Counted from the first letter of the stretch, positions 35,301-39,662 are shown. The stretch: DNA of 64,000 nucleotides from Actinernus sp. WN-2022 (GCA_030867875.1 JAOWCC010000329.1:29530-93529), one strand, 5' to 3'. Program-made: numbers and translations. The notes: generated by a model from the sequence alone, not told the origin.

Positions 35301-38300
35301 TGAAAGCCATGTTGCAGGGACGAATAAGAAAAATAGGAATGTCATATATAAGAAATATTTACATAAGGTTAAAATAACTCGATTTCGTAAGATTAAAAAT
35401 GAAGTTATTTAAAGGAGAAACTAAGCGTCGCCTTAAAGATCGCTTTAATGAACACCGACGCCCTGTTGACAAACCTACTAACAAATCTAAAGCTACTGCT
35501 GTCTCTGATCATTTTCTTACTAACAACCATTGCCCTAATGACATGCAATTAATTCCCTTAGAACTACTCATCCACTCTAAGAGACAAGCCTCGTAGGGGA
35601 CCTTGAGTCCTATTGCTTGTTTCCTGTGGCGTTACGCCCAAATGTTGTAAAAAAAAATAGAGATGGCGTACGCAAGGCTCGCGAGGCATTTCTTATTGAT
35701 AAAGGACAAACATTAGAACCTAAAGGCATGAATAGAAAGGAAGAAATGTAATTTTATACTACTCAGTCTCTACTATGGAATTGTATTTATCTTAGTTTTC
35801 TATCACGCCCACTCATCACTTGTAATTTTATCTCCTAGTCTCACATTCATGTTTTCAAAATTTAAAATTTGTAACTAACGGTTTCTTGCCATATACTTGT
35901 GAACCCTGAAGAAGGTTGGCCATGCCAACCGAAATATCGGTAGTAATTATATATATTTCCCAGTAACCGTACAATCAGCCTTTCATCTTGCCTTGAAAAT
36001 CATATGCAGTTCCTGTTAATAACGGTGTCCTCCCCATTAAAAGTGTCTTGCATGAAGTTGCAGCTTTAAAATCTTACTTTCGGTACTAAATACGACGAAC
36101 ACAAGATATTGTTTGCAAATTTTGATTAAAATCTGCGAACCTTGCAAAACTGAGGGGGGAGGGGTGGACAATCATATGCATTTCCTGTAAATAACGGTGC
36201 CCTCCCCATTAAAAATGTCTTGAATGAAGCTGTAGCTTTAAATTCATAGTTTTGGTGCTAAACACGACGAACACAACATATTTTTTTTTCAATTTTGGGT
36301 AAGATCTACGAACCTTGCAAAACTGAGGGGGAGGGGTGAAAAAGCATATGCATTTTCTCTTGATAGTAGTACCCTCCCCCATTAGAAAGAGATTGAATAA
36401 AGTTGCAGCATCAAAATCATAGTCTTGGTTCTAAACTTGATTAATACAACATATCGTTTGCGAATTTTGCGTAAGATCTGCAAAGTTTACAAAAATTAGG
36501 GGGGAGGGGTGGAAACCATTCTATGATTATCGTTAGCGGTATCCACTTGTAATAATAATAATAATAATAATAATGTCTTTATTCACCTAATAAAATATAT
36601 ATGAAATGTTACAATATTTAAGAATAAAAATCTCACAAATTTAACGCACGTAGCTCACAATTAAGGACATACTAATTTATACTATTAATAAAGCTATTTT
36701 TGAAAAGCTCGGTGTTTACTTTCGGCATGAAACAACTTTTTGACCTAAGACGAATAGACGAATCCTTAAACCTAGGTTGAAGTGTAAAAAGTGGGTGTGT
36801 CGAGTTATTGCTGATATTATGAAATAGTTTTCTATCGGCTTTCTCTAAAAGTTGGTGAATAAGATATAAGTTCTAGACGTATACCTCCTCTTGTAGCATC
36901 TCTTGAGAAAACATTGCACAGTTGATAAGTCCGCTTCACTCGCTCCATATACTGGTAGACAGTACATTATTTTCGGTAGCACGATGGATTTATAAAGATG
37001 ATCTACCTCTGCCTGTGTGTATCCTTCCTTTCTTAGGCTCCTTATAACATACAAACATTTGTTGGCGTCTTGGAGTTTTTCTTTTACGTACGTGGTAATT
37101 AAACTTACAATCTGACTGAAGCGTGACCCCGAGCACAGTGAGCTTTTCGTGTTGGTGAATATCATGCAGAACAGGATAATTAGATGGATTTCCTTTCTTA
37201 CTTAAAATTAATTCCTTGCACTTTGATGTGTTGCAACTCCTTAAGTACTGGAACTATAATAGTAGAATCGTCTGCATACTTGATTAAACTGGTGTCTATA
37301 AGCTCATTAATTTCTAAATCATTTAAAAATAAATTGAACAAGTAAGGCCCACTTACACTACCCTTATTTACTTTTCTCCAACTGCATGTAATTCCGTTGC
37401 TGATAACTCTTTGTTTTCTACCCTCTAAAAAGGTAATATACCAATTTATAGATTAGACTTTGTTTTTTTCAAAATGCAAATCCTAAAAAAGAAAGATCAA
37501 TTACTCAATCTACAAATTGTTCTCGCAGAAGAGAAATTAAGTCAAATTTCTGAATATGTAGTAACGCTCTTTAATATATTAAAATTCGTTTATTGGGTTG
37601 TGACTTTTGATATCGCAATTAAACAATATTTATGTAAACTAAACTTCATTCGACAAAATAGACATTGAACGTAAGTATACTGATCCCGTATATTCACTTA
37701 CGATAAGTATGTTTTGTGCAACACCCTTACGAGAACCCGTAACGGATTCTTAAGTATTCCGCTTGAGTGAGCTCTTACGTGGAGGCTTCAAGCAACCGGG
37801 CCCTGGGCTCTAGCAGATCGAGCAATCTGATTGGCTAAAACAAGCAGAAATATTATTAAGACTCAGAGGAAGGCCTATCTCCTGTTTCGACTACTTTGTT
37901 TTTGATATGATTTTTTGCTACTTACTCCGTTCTGTATCAGTTAATAAAAACTAAATACTTTTGCGATCCTTTAAGCGCCTTCCAACTACATAACTGTCTT
38001 TGTACGTGTAGGTATCTGTGGATGGCTCTTGGCCTAGTTCTCCTGATCGACAGCTGCTAGTACCGCCTGAGAGAGATTCTGATGTCAATGCCAATGAACA
38101 AGACCAAGAAGCCGAGGAGCAGCCCAAGGAAACACTTGAATCCCATCCTGCTCGACCAGTCTTAAAGGGTACATGATTTATGTTGATCTATTTATCATTA
38201 GACTCTCTACAAAGACAGGTTGTTACTCGGTTATCAAACCGGCGTCAGTCTGGTGAGACCGACAGTCTGAATTCGAGGCCGACGTGGTCTAACCATTTGC

Positions 38301-39560
38301 AGTTCGAGAACGAGATTGTTTCACGGTCAGATCAGTCATCACACATGCATTCACACTCAATCATCACACATCCACACTCCCTAGCATCCACACTCAATCA
38401 TCACACATCCACACTCCCAAGCATCTACACTCAATCATCACACATCCACACTCCCTAGCATCCACAATCAATCATCATACATCCACACTCCCTAGCATCC
38501 ACACTCAATCATCACACATCCACACTACCAAGCATCCACACTCAATCATCACACATCCACACTCCCTAGCATCCATAATCAATCATCATACATCCACACT
38601 CCCTAGCATCCACACTCAATCATCATACATCCACACTACCAAGCATCTACACTCAATCATCACACATCCACACTCCCTAGCATCCACAATCAATCATCAT
38701 ACATCTACACTCCCAAGCATCCACACTCAATCATCACACATCCACACTCCCTAGCATCCACAATCAATCATCACACATCCACACTCCCAAGCATTCACAC
38801 TCAATCATCGCACATCCACACTCCCTAGCATCCACACTCAATCATCATACATCCACACTACCAAGCATCTACACTCAATCATCACACATCCACACTCCCT
38901 AGCATCCACAATCAATCATCATACATCTACATTCCCAAGCATCCACACTCAATCATCACACATCCACACTCCCAAGCATCCACACTCAATCATCACACGT
39001 CCACACTCCGACACAAGCATATGATTGATTGTGGACGCTTAAGAAGTGTGTACCACGTGTAATAATGACGTTGCGTTTCAACAGGCGCGAAGAGCTTTCC
39101 ACTTGCAATCGTAGCGAATGGTGACATCAAGCCAGGAGCACCACTAGAAACACGTGAACGAAGCAAGAGCGAGATCTTGGGCCCACGACCATTATCAGGA
39201 GATATGGCCTCCCTACAAGCACAGTCACTGGACAAGGAAAAATCAAGCAGTACACAGAGTTTAGTAGGGCAAGTGTTAAACGACGAAGGACTTAAAGTGC
39301 AAGATGATGATACAATAGTAAGGGTAGTTGAGCAAGAAATAGCTGAAGCTTTTGATATTTCAACTGATCAATTAAATGACGCTGCCGAGAGACTACTATC
39401 TGAGCTCGAGGCGACCCTTGATGACGAGGACACTCTTGAAAACAACGCACGAGCTAATTTAAGAACTGCAGACAAGACTGAGGATGAAGAACAATCGACT
39501 TTCTGGAGAAAAGGACTAGAAAATGTACCCGATAGCTGTATAGTGATAACCGATCTTTGA
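2203..39560 (+). CDS. CACNA1 (CaV1-type): L-type voltage-gated calcium channel alpha-1 subunit (CaV1 type), 3' part, 18 exons
   Basis: Pore-forming subunit of a plasma-membrane voltage-gated Ca2+ channel. Eighteen GT-AG exons join without a frame break into 791 residues plus TGA; the 5' part (repeats I-III) lies outside the window. In fragment numbering: IVS1 about 36-53, IVS2 54-90, IVS3 95-118, IVS3-S4 linker 119-145, IVS4 151-170 (R156, R159, R162, K165), S5 186-208, P-loop with TGENW (E243, selectivity-filter Glu), IVS6 279-305, EF-hand about 319-350, pre-IQ 405-425, IQ with LIQEYF (I454-Q455), tail to 791. RQCVEF at the start, KLLN after S4 and [11 protein letters not shown] before the P-loop match CaV1 rather than CaV2 or CaV3. 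A cnidarian CaV1 orthologue is the best reading. Confidence 0.95.
2458..3051. mobile_element. TTAA-flanked palindromic MITE
   Basis: 594 bp, bounded by TTAA at 2454-2457 and 3052-3055, with terminal inverted repeats starting AGTGCC(C/A)CTACGA. An inner inverted repeat pairs 2597-2680 with 2823-2905. TTAA targets are typical of piggyBac/Kolobok-type non-autonomous elements. Confidence 0.85.
3052..3719. other. CaV1 intron remainder with short tandem repeat
   Basis: A degenerate tandem of (CCGATGTTGTA)-like units at about 3165-3255 and a purine-rich stretch near 3345-3450. No gene seen. Confidence 0.6.
3720..3830 (+). CDS. CaV1 exon: IVS1-S2 loop and IVS2
   Basis: 37 codons, phase 0/0, acceptor tttgtttag, donor gtaagc. 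It encodes an extracellular loop then IVS2 with the family pattern [20 protein letters not shown]. Confidence 0.93.
3831..5204. other. CaV1 intron with LINE-end relic and small palindrome
   Basis: Around 3970-4070 the + strand reads [20 protein letters not shown] before a stop, the typical closing residues of CR1/L2-like LINE ORF2. About 4752-4936 is a short diverged palindrome (arms with cttcttggtgt / acaccaagaa). Otherwise nothing seen. Confidence 0.4.
5205..5548. mobile_element. MITE of the CAACGCATCC family, copy 1
   Basis: Starts CAACGCATCCTCGCTC and ends with the diverged inverse; flanked by TGTCGATT (5197-5204) and TGTCGATC (5549-5556), a near-perfect 8-bp target-site duplication. Inside, reversed, is a tRNA-like block with a B-box-like GAGTTCGAGTC. 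Shares sequence with copies at 6887 and 47664. Confidence 0.75.
5728..6395. repeat. dispersed 0.67 kb repeat, copy 1
   Basis: Begins TTATAAGTAATAGCATGACA and matches 16794-17470 in the same orientation over its whole length with moderate divergence. It opens with a palindrome (GGGAAATTAGTGATT ... AATCACTAATTTCCC, 5760-5864). Non-coding. Confidence 0.85.
6425..6508 (+). CDS. CaV1 exon: IVS3
   Basis: 28 codons, phase 0/0, after cgtag, donor gtaagc. [20 protein letters not shown] is IVS3 with the usual DxWNxFDF pattern. Confidence 0.93.
6572..6886. repeat. 33-bp minisatellite built from a tRNA-SINE head, left part
   Basis: About 9.5 copies of a 33-bp unit containing GGTTAGCTCAGTGGT, which is a Pol III A-box. 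Interrupted by the MITE at 6887-7334 and continued at 7335. The unit being a multiple of three makes long frames on both strands; these are not genes. Confidence 0.92.
6887..7334. mobile_element. MITE of the CAACGCATCC family, copy 2, inserted in the 33-bp array
   Basis: Inverted ends CAACGCATTCTCCCCG / CAACACATCCTCCCCG. AGCTCATT occurs at 6879-6886 and at 7335-7342, and removing the element restores a regular 33-bp unit. Four bases (CAAC) at the right end are of uncertain origin. Confidence 0.85.
7335..7490. repeat. 33-bp minisatellite, right part
   Basis: Continues the array left of the MITE: CTCCCGGTTAGCTCA-type units at about 33-bp spacing, running into a complete tRNA-derived SINE. Confidence 0.88.
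7455..7660 (+). mobile_element. tRNA-derived SINE
   Basis: A-box-like GTTACTTCAGTGGTTAAGC (7462-7480) and B-box-like GAGTTCAAACCCC (7506-7518) at tRNA spacing, but the ends do not pair as an acceptor stem and a non-tRNA body follows. It is a SINE head rather than a functional tRNA. Confidence 0.75.
7649..7824. repeat. 32-bp minisatellite
   Basis: About 5.5 units with GGCCCTCGGAGACCTCC; unit starts at 7681, 7713, 7745, 7777 and 7809 are exactly 32 apart. A further TGCCCTCGGAG appears at 8152, right of an intervening element. Confidence 0.9.
7825..8147. mobile_element. MITE-like insertion beside the 32-bp array
   Basis: Inverted ends CTAAGGAGATGAATCGCTCA and TGAGCGATTCCTCTCCTTAAG. The inside has CTAGAGCTAGGGTTCTCA, shared with the CAACGCATCC family. 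The 32-bp motif resumes just after it. Target duplication not resolved. Confidence 0.6.
8148..8600. other. CaV1 intron, no feature seen
   Basis: AT-rich non-coding sequence with a T-run near 8215-8235. Nothing recognisable. Confidence 0.6.
8604..8805. mobile_element. palindromic relic around a hammerhead-like motif
   Basis: Outer inverted arms (aacactggtataat at 8612 and attatataccagtgttt-like at 8785) enclose inner arms CAGCTGACATTTCGAGCCC (8665-8683) and GGGCTAGCTATTGAAACGTC (8705-8724). This arrangement resembles inverted ends of Penelope-like elements. Confidence 0.5.
8697..8730 (+). ncRNA. hammerhead-ribozyme-like motif 1
   Basis: CTGATGA (8697-8703), a diverged stem II and GAAACGTC (8717-8724), fitting the order CUGANGA, stem II, GAAA, short self-complementary stem III (ACGU), C. 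Against: stem II pairs poorly and one extra A follows the CUGANGA box. Probably a decayed copy. Confidence 0.35.
9090..9170 (+). CDS. CaV1 exon: IVS3-S4 extracellular linker (possible cassette)
   Basis: 27 codons, phase 0/0, acceptor tttctag, donor gtaaga. Hydrophilic and glycine-rich ([20 protein letters not shown]), it covers only the IVS3-S4 linker. Skipping it would keep the frame. In vertebrate CaV1 genes this linker is a known site of alternative splicing. Splicing here is inferred, not seen. Confidence 0.85.
9171..9598. other. CaV1 intron, no feature seen
   Basis: Unique-looking AT-rich sequence between the IVS3-S4 linker and IVS4 exons. No repeat or gene recognised. Confidence 0.7.
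9599..9718 (+). CDS. CaV1 exon: IVS4 voltage sensor and S4-S5 linker
   Basis: 40 codons, phase 0/0, acceptor attcacag, donor gtgaga. [16 protein letters not shown] gives basic residues every third position; then [14 protein letters not shown] 20-bp minisatellite begins about 40 nt after this donor. Confidence 0.95.
9757..10392. repeat. 20-bp minisatellite after the IVS4 exon
   Basis: About 31 units of (G/A)TGCCTGTTTGCTGGTGAAG, three per 60 bases, with G/A alternation at unit position 1 and diverged units at both ends. The long reverse frame through it is a repeat artefact. Confidence 0.95.
10393..10952. other. CaV1 intron, simple-repeat patches
   Basis: (TGATAA/TGATGA)-rich patches near 10696-10710 and 10801-10825; nothing else. 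Confidence 0.6.
10953..11018 (+). CDS. CaV1 exon: IVS5
   Basis: 22 codons, phase 0/0, acceptor cgtctag, donor gtacga. [20 protein letters not shown] is close to the canonical CaV1 IVS5. Confidence 0.95.
11138..11472. mobile_element. palindromic MITE in the IVS5 intron
   Basis: Left arm (CTAGCTTATAGCGACCGTTA, then ttccaattttaaa) and right arm (aaaattggaacgaatc then GTAACGGTCACTATTACCC TAG) are reverse complements with mismatches. Non-coding. Confidence 0.7.
11523..11614 (+). CDS. CaV1 exon: IVS5-P loop
   Basis: 92 nt, phase 0 in, 2 out. [20 protein letters not shown] then [10 protein letters not shown] leads into the pore helix. Donor gtgaga. Confidence 0.94.
11615..11927. other. CaV1 intron, no feature seen
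   Basis: Short intron, AT-rich, with nothing recognisable. Confidence 0.7.
11928..12090 (+). CDS. CaV1 exon: P-loop selectivity filter and first half of IVS6
   Basis: 163 nt, phase 2 in, 0 out. ATGENW carries the repeat IV selectivity-filter glutamate (E243 of the fragment). Two extracellular Cys (KCDMN, GLCGT) sit in the P-S6 loop as in other CaV channels. IVS6 begins [11 protein letters not shown]. The vertebrate dihydropyridine-contact pair Tyr-Met in IVS6 reads Tyr-Ala here. Donor gtgcgt. Confidence 0.94.
12091..12618. other. CaV1 intron splitting IVS6, no feature seen
   Basis: AT-rich; no repeat or gene recognised. Confidence 0.7.
12619..12746 (+). CDS. CaV1 exon: end of IVS6 and start of EF-hand
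   Basis: 128 nt, phase 0 in, 2 out. [20 protein letters not shown] followed by [11 protein letters not shown] is almost invariant in high-voltage-activated CaV channels. Then VWSEYDPEA, the first EF-hand helix and loop. Confidence 0.96.
13131..13290. repeat. 54-bp triplication of a tRNA-SINE head
   Basis: CACTGGTTA units at 13131, 13185 and 13239. Each contains an A-box-like TTA(A/G)CTCAGTTGGTAGAGC; only the last runs into a B-box. Confidence 0.88.
13239..13450 (+). mobile_element. tRNA-derived SINE
   Basis: A-box TTAGCTCAGTTGGTAGAGC (from 13245) and perfect B-box GGTTCGAATCC (13289-13299). No acceptor-stem pairing and a SINE body downstream, so a SINE rather than a working tRNA gene. Confidence 0.8.
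13523..14603. mobile_element. large foldback element
   Basis: 13523-13818 (GTGTAGCGCATT ... TAGCGTGTGTCGGTA) is repeated as a reverse complement at 14337-14603 (TACCGACACGCTAAATA ... GAATTTGCGCTAC), arms about 270-295 bp. The centre carries further fragments of the arm sequence (CAGCCTCGGTAGTATA at 14087). Non-coding. Confidence 0.85.
14892..15235. mobile_element. 344-bp TIR element with 9-bp target duplication
   Basis: Starts GGGCGCTTTCCATTTA and ends with AAATAGAAAGCGCCC. Flanks are GTAGTATTA (14883-14891) and GTAGTGTTA (15236-15244), one mismatch. A 9-bp duplication suggests a Mutator-like non-autonomous element. The left TIR is also partly duplicated at 14840. Confidence 0.8.
15278..15374 (+). 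CDS. CaV1 exon: EF-hand to post-EF segment
   Basis: 97 nt, phase 2 in, 0 out. [20 protein letters not shown] and the Cys-containing CPHREACK match the CaV1 proximal C-terminus. Only 86 nt separate it from the next exon. Confidence 0.94.
15461..15566 (+). CDS. CaV1 exon: proximal C-terminus
   Basis: 106 nt, phase 0 in, 1 out. [20 protein letters not shown] then LFGLVRTSL. Acceptor ttgtcag, donor gtaaag. Confidence 0.95.
15567..16415. other. CaV1 intron with a strong hairpin
   Basis: GCAGAGCCTTCTT and AAGAAGGCTCTGC (16050-16099) form a hairpin, with a related segment at 16241-16280 (cttcttctcgcttttcatga); a diverged small MITE is likely. No gene. Confidence 0.5.
16416..16526 (+). CDS. CaV1 exon: pre-IQ region
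   Basis: 111 nt, phase 1 in, 1 out. [20 protein letters not shown] matches the pre-IQ helix. The donor gtaggg at 16527 is chosen because it joins in frame to [10 protein letters not shown]. Confidence 0.9.
16610..16737 (+). CDS. CaV1 exon: IQ motif
   Basis: 128 nt, phase 1 in, 0 out. [20 protein letters not shown] contains the calmodulin-binding IQ core (Ca2+-dependent inactivation and facilitation in CaV1). A basic segment follows. Confidence 0.95.
16794..17470. repeat. dispersed 0.67 kb repeat, copy 2
   Basis: Same orientation and same length as 5728-6395, starting TTATAAGTAATAGCATGACA. It sits in the intron between the IQ and post-IQ exons of the same gene. Confidence 0.85.
17597..17713 (+). 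CDS. CaV1 exon: post-IQ segment with acidic run
   Basis: 39 codons, phase 0/0, acceptor atcccacag. [20 protein letters not shown] matches the CaV1 post-IQ consensus, then an acidic stretch (LDDDDEELF). Donor gtacaa. The following intron is 9.4 kb and holds two large elements. Confidence 0.92.
17714..18349. other. CaV1 intron, no feature seen
   Basis: Non-coding; nothing recognisable before the TTAA at 18346. Confidence 0.6.
18350..18732. mobile_element. TTAA-flanked MITE with GCCGCCATCTTGGATC palindrome
   Basis: 383 bp, TTAA at 18346-18349 and 18733-18736, ends AGGGAGCCTCTACTGA / AGGGAATCTACACTGA. Inner arms GGCGCCGCCATCTTGGATC (18481-) and GATCCAAGATGGTGGCGCC (18585-). Confidence 0.88.
19656..20727. 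mobile_element. 1.07 kb TTAA element nested in the 2.6 kb element
   Basis: 33-bp perfect terminal inverted repeats starting AGACCCTGTGTCCGAGCCC, flanked by TTAA at 19652-19655 and 20728-20731. Perfect TIRs suggest recent insertion. No protein recognised. Confidence 0.9.
21040..21480 (-). pseudogene. RecQ-like DNA helicase fragment
   Basis: In frames that shift several times the - strand reads [20 protein letters not shown] then KSRIFQ (Walker A), [25 protein letters not shown], then SHTVETWTG just after a lost DE (motif II region). The order matches the N-terminal half of a RecQ-type helicase. At least two frameshifts and stops, so not functional. Lies inside the 2.6 kb TIR element, which probably captured it or descends from an element encoding it. 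Confidence 0.7.
21779..22295. other. CaV1 intron, no feature seen
   Basis: Non-coding sequence between the TIR element and the 200-bp repeat. Confidence 0.5.
22296..22860. repeat. 200-bp tandem repeat of two related half units
   Basis: GGAGAGGTCC of the first half unit recurs at 22351, 22551 and 22751, exactly 200 apart; a related half unit lies between. CCAGGGGTCACATTTCCCC recurs throughout. It lies just 3' of the DIRS recombinase in that element's orientation and may be part of its terminal region. Confidence 0.85.
23057..24052 (-). pseudogene. DIRS-type tyrosine recombinase, one in-frame stop
   Basis: Core-binding part ([20 protein letters not shown]) then catalytic part with [14 protein letters not shown] (HxxR) and [13 protein letters not shown] (Tyr). 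A single TAG at 23624-23626 splits the otherwise continuous frame after AIPATTN. Overlaps the end of the RT/RNase H frame by about 30 nt, as usual in DIRS elements. Would catalyse circular cDNA integration if intact. Confidence 0.88.
24019..25748 (-). pseudogene. DIRS-type reverse transcriptase / RNase H polyprotein, frameshifted
   Basis: The N-terminal segment (25748 to about 25290) ends [11 protein letters not shown]. The RT continues in another frame from [12 protein letters not shown] with [23 protein letters not shown] and CHILDDFLI (YxDD-like box), then RNase H ([27 protein letters not shown]). About 5 residues are missing at the frameshift near 25,285. The loop before FGLRSAP is also about 10 residues shorter than in the family. 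A dead copy in the CaV1 post-IQ intron, antisense to CaV1. Confidence 0.88.
26509..26607. mobile_element. palindrome around a hammerhead-like motif
   Basis: GATCCAA..GTAAGGGCTTATACGATA and TATCGTATAAGCTCTTAC..TTGGATC are inverse arms. The centre holds motif 2. Confidence 0.65.
26527..26560 (-). ncRNA. hammerhead-ribozyme-like motif 2
   Basis: On the - strand: TTGATGA (26560-26554), stem II AGGCTGG / CCAGCC with loop, then GAAATATC (26534-26527), whose AUAU is self-complementary. The first base of the CUGANGA box is U instead of C, so this copy should be inactive. Confidence 0.3.
27070..27137 (+). CDS. CaV1 tail exon, basic
   Basis: 68 nt, phase 0 in, 2 out, acceptor ttctctgcag, donor gtgcgt. 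[12 protein letters not shown] then a basic Pro/Ser-rich stretch. Assigned by phase continuity with both neighbours and by good splice sites; family similarity here is weak. Confidence 0.75.
27138..27773. other. CaV1 intron, no feature seen
   Basis: AT-rich, non-coding, nothing recognisable. Confidence 0.7.
27774..27885 (+). CDS. CaV1 tail exon, basic, with candidate PKA site
   Basis: 112 nt, phase 2 in, 0 out, acceptor ttcacag, donor gtaact. [13 protein letters not shown] and EMKRKASLP make it strongly basic. RKAS (S572) fits a PKA consensus. With the previous exon it could play the part of the proximal basic (PCRD-like) region of vertebrate CaV1 tails; that role is inference. Confidence 0.75.
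28486..30801 (-). pseudogene. LINE ORF2 C-terminal part: reverse transcriptase and zinc-ribbon end
   Basis: Motifs in order: [68 protein letters not shown], then the thumb. An in-frame TAG at 28858-28860 cuts the frame just before [20 protein letters not shown], the Cys/His end domain of the same protein. Full length apart from this stop and the upstream frameshift. Confidence 0.9.
30816..32297 (-). pseudogene. LINE ORF2 N-terminal part: APE-type endonuclease
   Basis: [34 protein letters not shown] and [10 protein letters not shown] give the APE catalytic Asn, Glu, Tyr/Asp/Asn and Asp-His residues, all present. The frame ends near 30,820 where TPGNDG, the start of the RT, lies in another frame. 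The change falls at a run of five A, so one lost base would explain it. Confidence 0.9.
32707..33576 (-). CDS. LINE ORF1 RNA-binding protein (L1 ORF1p-like)
   Basis: 289 residues, intact frame from ATG. Residues about 20-120 form a coiled coil (heptads through [18 protein letters not shown] to [10 protein letters not shown]). The segment [19 protein letters not shown] begins an RRM-like domain, followed by a basic C-terminal domain ([20 protein letters not shown]). Such proteins trimerise and bind element RNA. No zinc knuckle seen. Confidence 0.88.
   Translation of the reverse strand: MSGKQEKKRSRISSGETQSEMTSLEVRLEAIEKLMQENFGNIHEELCALKQDIKGNFNEVKKDMTEIKTSLENVWGEVEDLKEHNKALKGQLDQSLEENAAMKILLSESEDRITKLEDYSRRENLRVYNVPEDAEEDCREIALDIIEEVGANRDEVKLHAAHRIGRKTNVNSADGEGSRYHPRPLIVRFVSRADKNFVWANKRRLRESEKFGDVYLDEDLSPKSASSRKTLRLALKTARNRNTTETRCYLKGKYLFIGNMSYSVETLPAYLKEPTSSNSQASQVRSLPK
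33651..34400. other. CaV1 intron, acidic-tail relic on the - strand
   Basis: On the - strand 33910-33795 reads [20 protein letters not shown] then DETEEGQQ to a stop, and further upstream [19 protein letters not shown] before a stop. It looks like the end of a decayed protein I cannot name. The rest is unrecognised. Confidence 0.35.
34407..34577. mobile_element. 171-bp palindromic MITE
   Basis: Long near-perfect inverted arms: TTACTGCGCATGCTCGACGA ... and the inverse ... TCGTCGAGCATGCGCAGTAA, continuing through AATAGGGCTCTGGAAGAATC. No clear target duplication. Confidence 0.85.
34656..34684. repeat. (AATT)n microsatellite
   Basis: About seven AATT units. Confidence 0.9.
34955..35751 (+). 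pseudogene. Penelope-like element C-terminal fragment (GIY-YIG endonuclease), split by two insertions
   Basis: [18 protein letters not shown], then [76 protein letters not shown], and [20 protein letters not shown] to TAA at 35749. This is the Cys-linker and GIY-YIG nuclease of Penelope-like retroelements. The YIGET core is broken between Ile and Gly by 190 bp (35224-35413). A second insertion of about 75 bp sits near 35,583-35,657. One frameshift near 35,145. No RT part seen upstream. Confidence 0.85.
35906..35938 (+). ncRNA. hammerhead-ribozyme-like motif 3, downstream of the Penelope-like frame
   Basis: CTGAAGA (fits CUGANGA), a perfect 7-bp stem II GGTTGGC-cat-GCCAACC, then GAAATATC with self-complementary AUAU. 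It lies 155 bp after the Penelope-like stop codon. Penelope-like elements are known to carry hammerhead motifs with minimal stem III. Against: one unpaired A between the box and stem II. Confidence 0.45.
36001..36515. repeat. 172-bp tandem repeat, three units
   Basis: CATATGCA at 36001, 36173 and 36345. CTTGCAAAACTGAGGGGG near 36139 and 36311, and a diverged form at 36483, keep the 172-bp spacing. The same motif also occurs in the Penelope-like frame at 34960. Confidence 0.88.
36551..36575. repeat. (TAA)n microsatellite, LINE tail
   Basis: About eight TAA units at the 3' side of the CR1-like fragment in its orientation (- strand), as is usual for such LINE tails. Confidence 0.7.
36845..37450 (-). 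pseudogene. CR1/L2-like LINE reverse transcriptase fragment
   Basis: - strand: [53 protein letters not shown] (YADD box), then in another frame [20 protein letters not shown] and [20 protein letters not shown]. 5'-truncated and frameshifted. Confidence 0.85.
37450..38011. other. CaV1 intron, no feature seen
   Basis: AT-rich non-coding sequence up to the acceptor at 38011. Confidence 0.6.
38012..38168 (+). CDS. CaV1 tail exon, acidic, low complexity
   Basis: 157 nt, phase 0 in, 1 out. After the acceptor it reads [17 protein letters not shown] then a Glu/Gln/Asp-rich stretch. Joins in frame to the terminal exon. No domain recognised. Confidence 0.75.
38315..39015. repeat. 37-bp minisatellite before the terminal CaV1 exon
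   Basis: Units of CATCCACACTCAATCATCAC plus ACATCCACACTCCC(T/A)AG; ctag/caag forms tend to alternate, giving a 74-bp second-order period. About 18 units, ending some 70 nt before the terminal acceptor. Confidence 0.93.
39085..39560 (+). CDS. CaV1 terminal exon: distal regulatory helix and PDZ ligand
   Basis: 476 nt to TGA at 39558-39560. [20 protein letters not shown] (about 716-735 of the fragment) resembles the distal C-terminal regulatory domain of vertebrate CaV1.2/1.3 (pattern EIA-AC-hydrophobic-T-x-[DE]-x-[ML]-x-x-AA). The protein ends CIVITDL, a class I PDZ ligand (T-x-L) comparable to the ITTL of CaV1.3. An acidic, Ser-rich linker precedes the helix. Confidence 0.88.
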
Positions 39561-39662
39561 TAACCAGAGAAACTATTTTCAGTATTATCATCATAAAAGC
39601 CATCCATTAAAGAAACAAATCACCAGTCCTGGATTCATAATATATAGCGAACAGCGTTTTAA

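Noticed and set aside
38315..39015. Possible CRISPR-like array
   Set aside because: Units are contiguous, without unique spacers, in an animal intron. It is a minisatellite.
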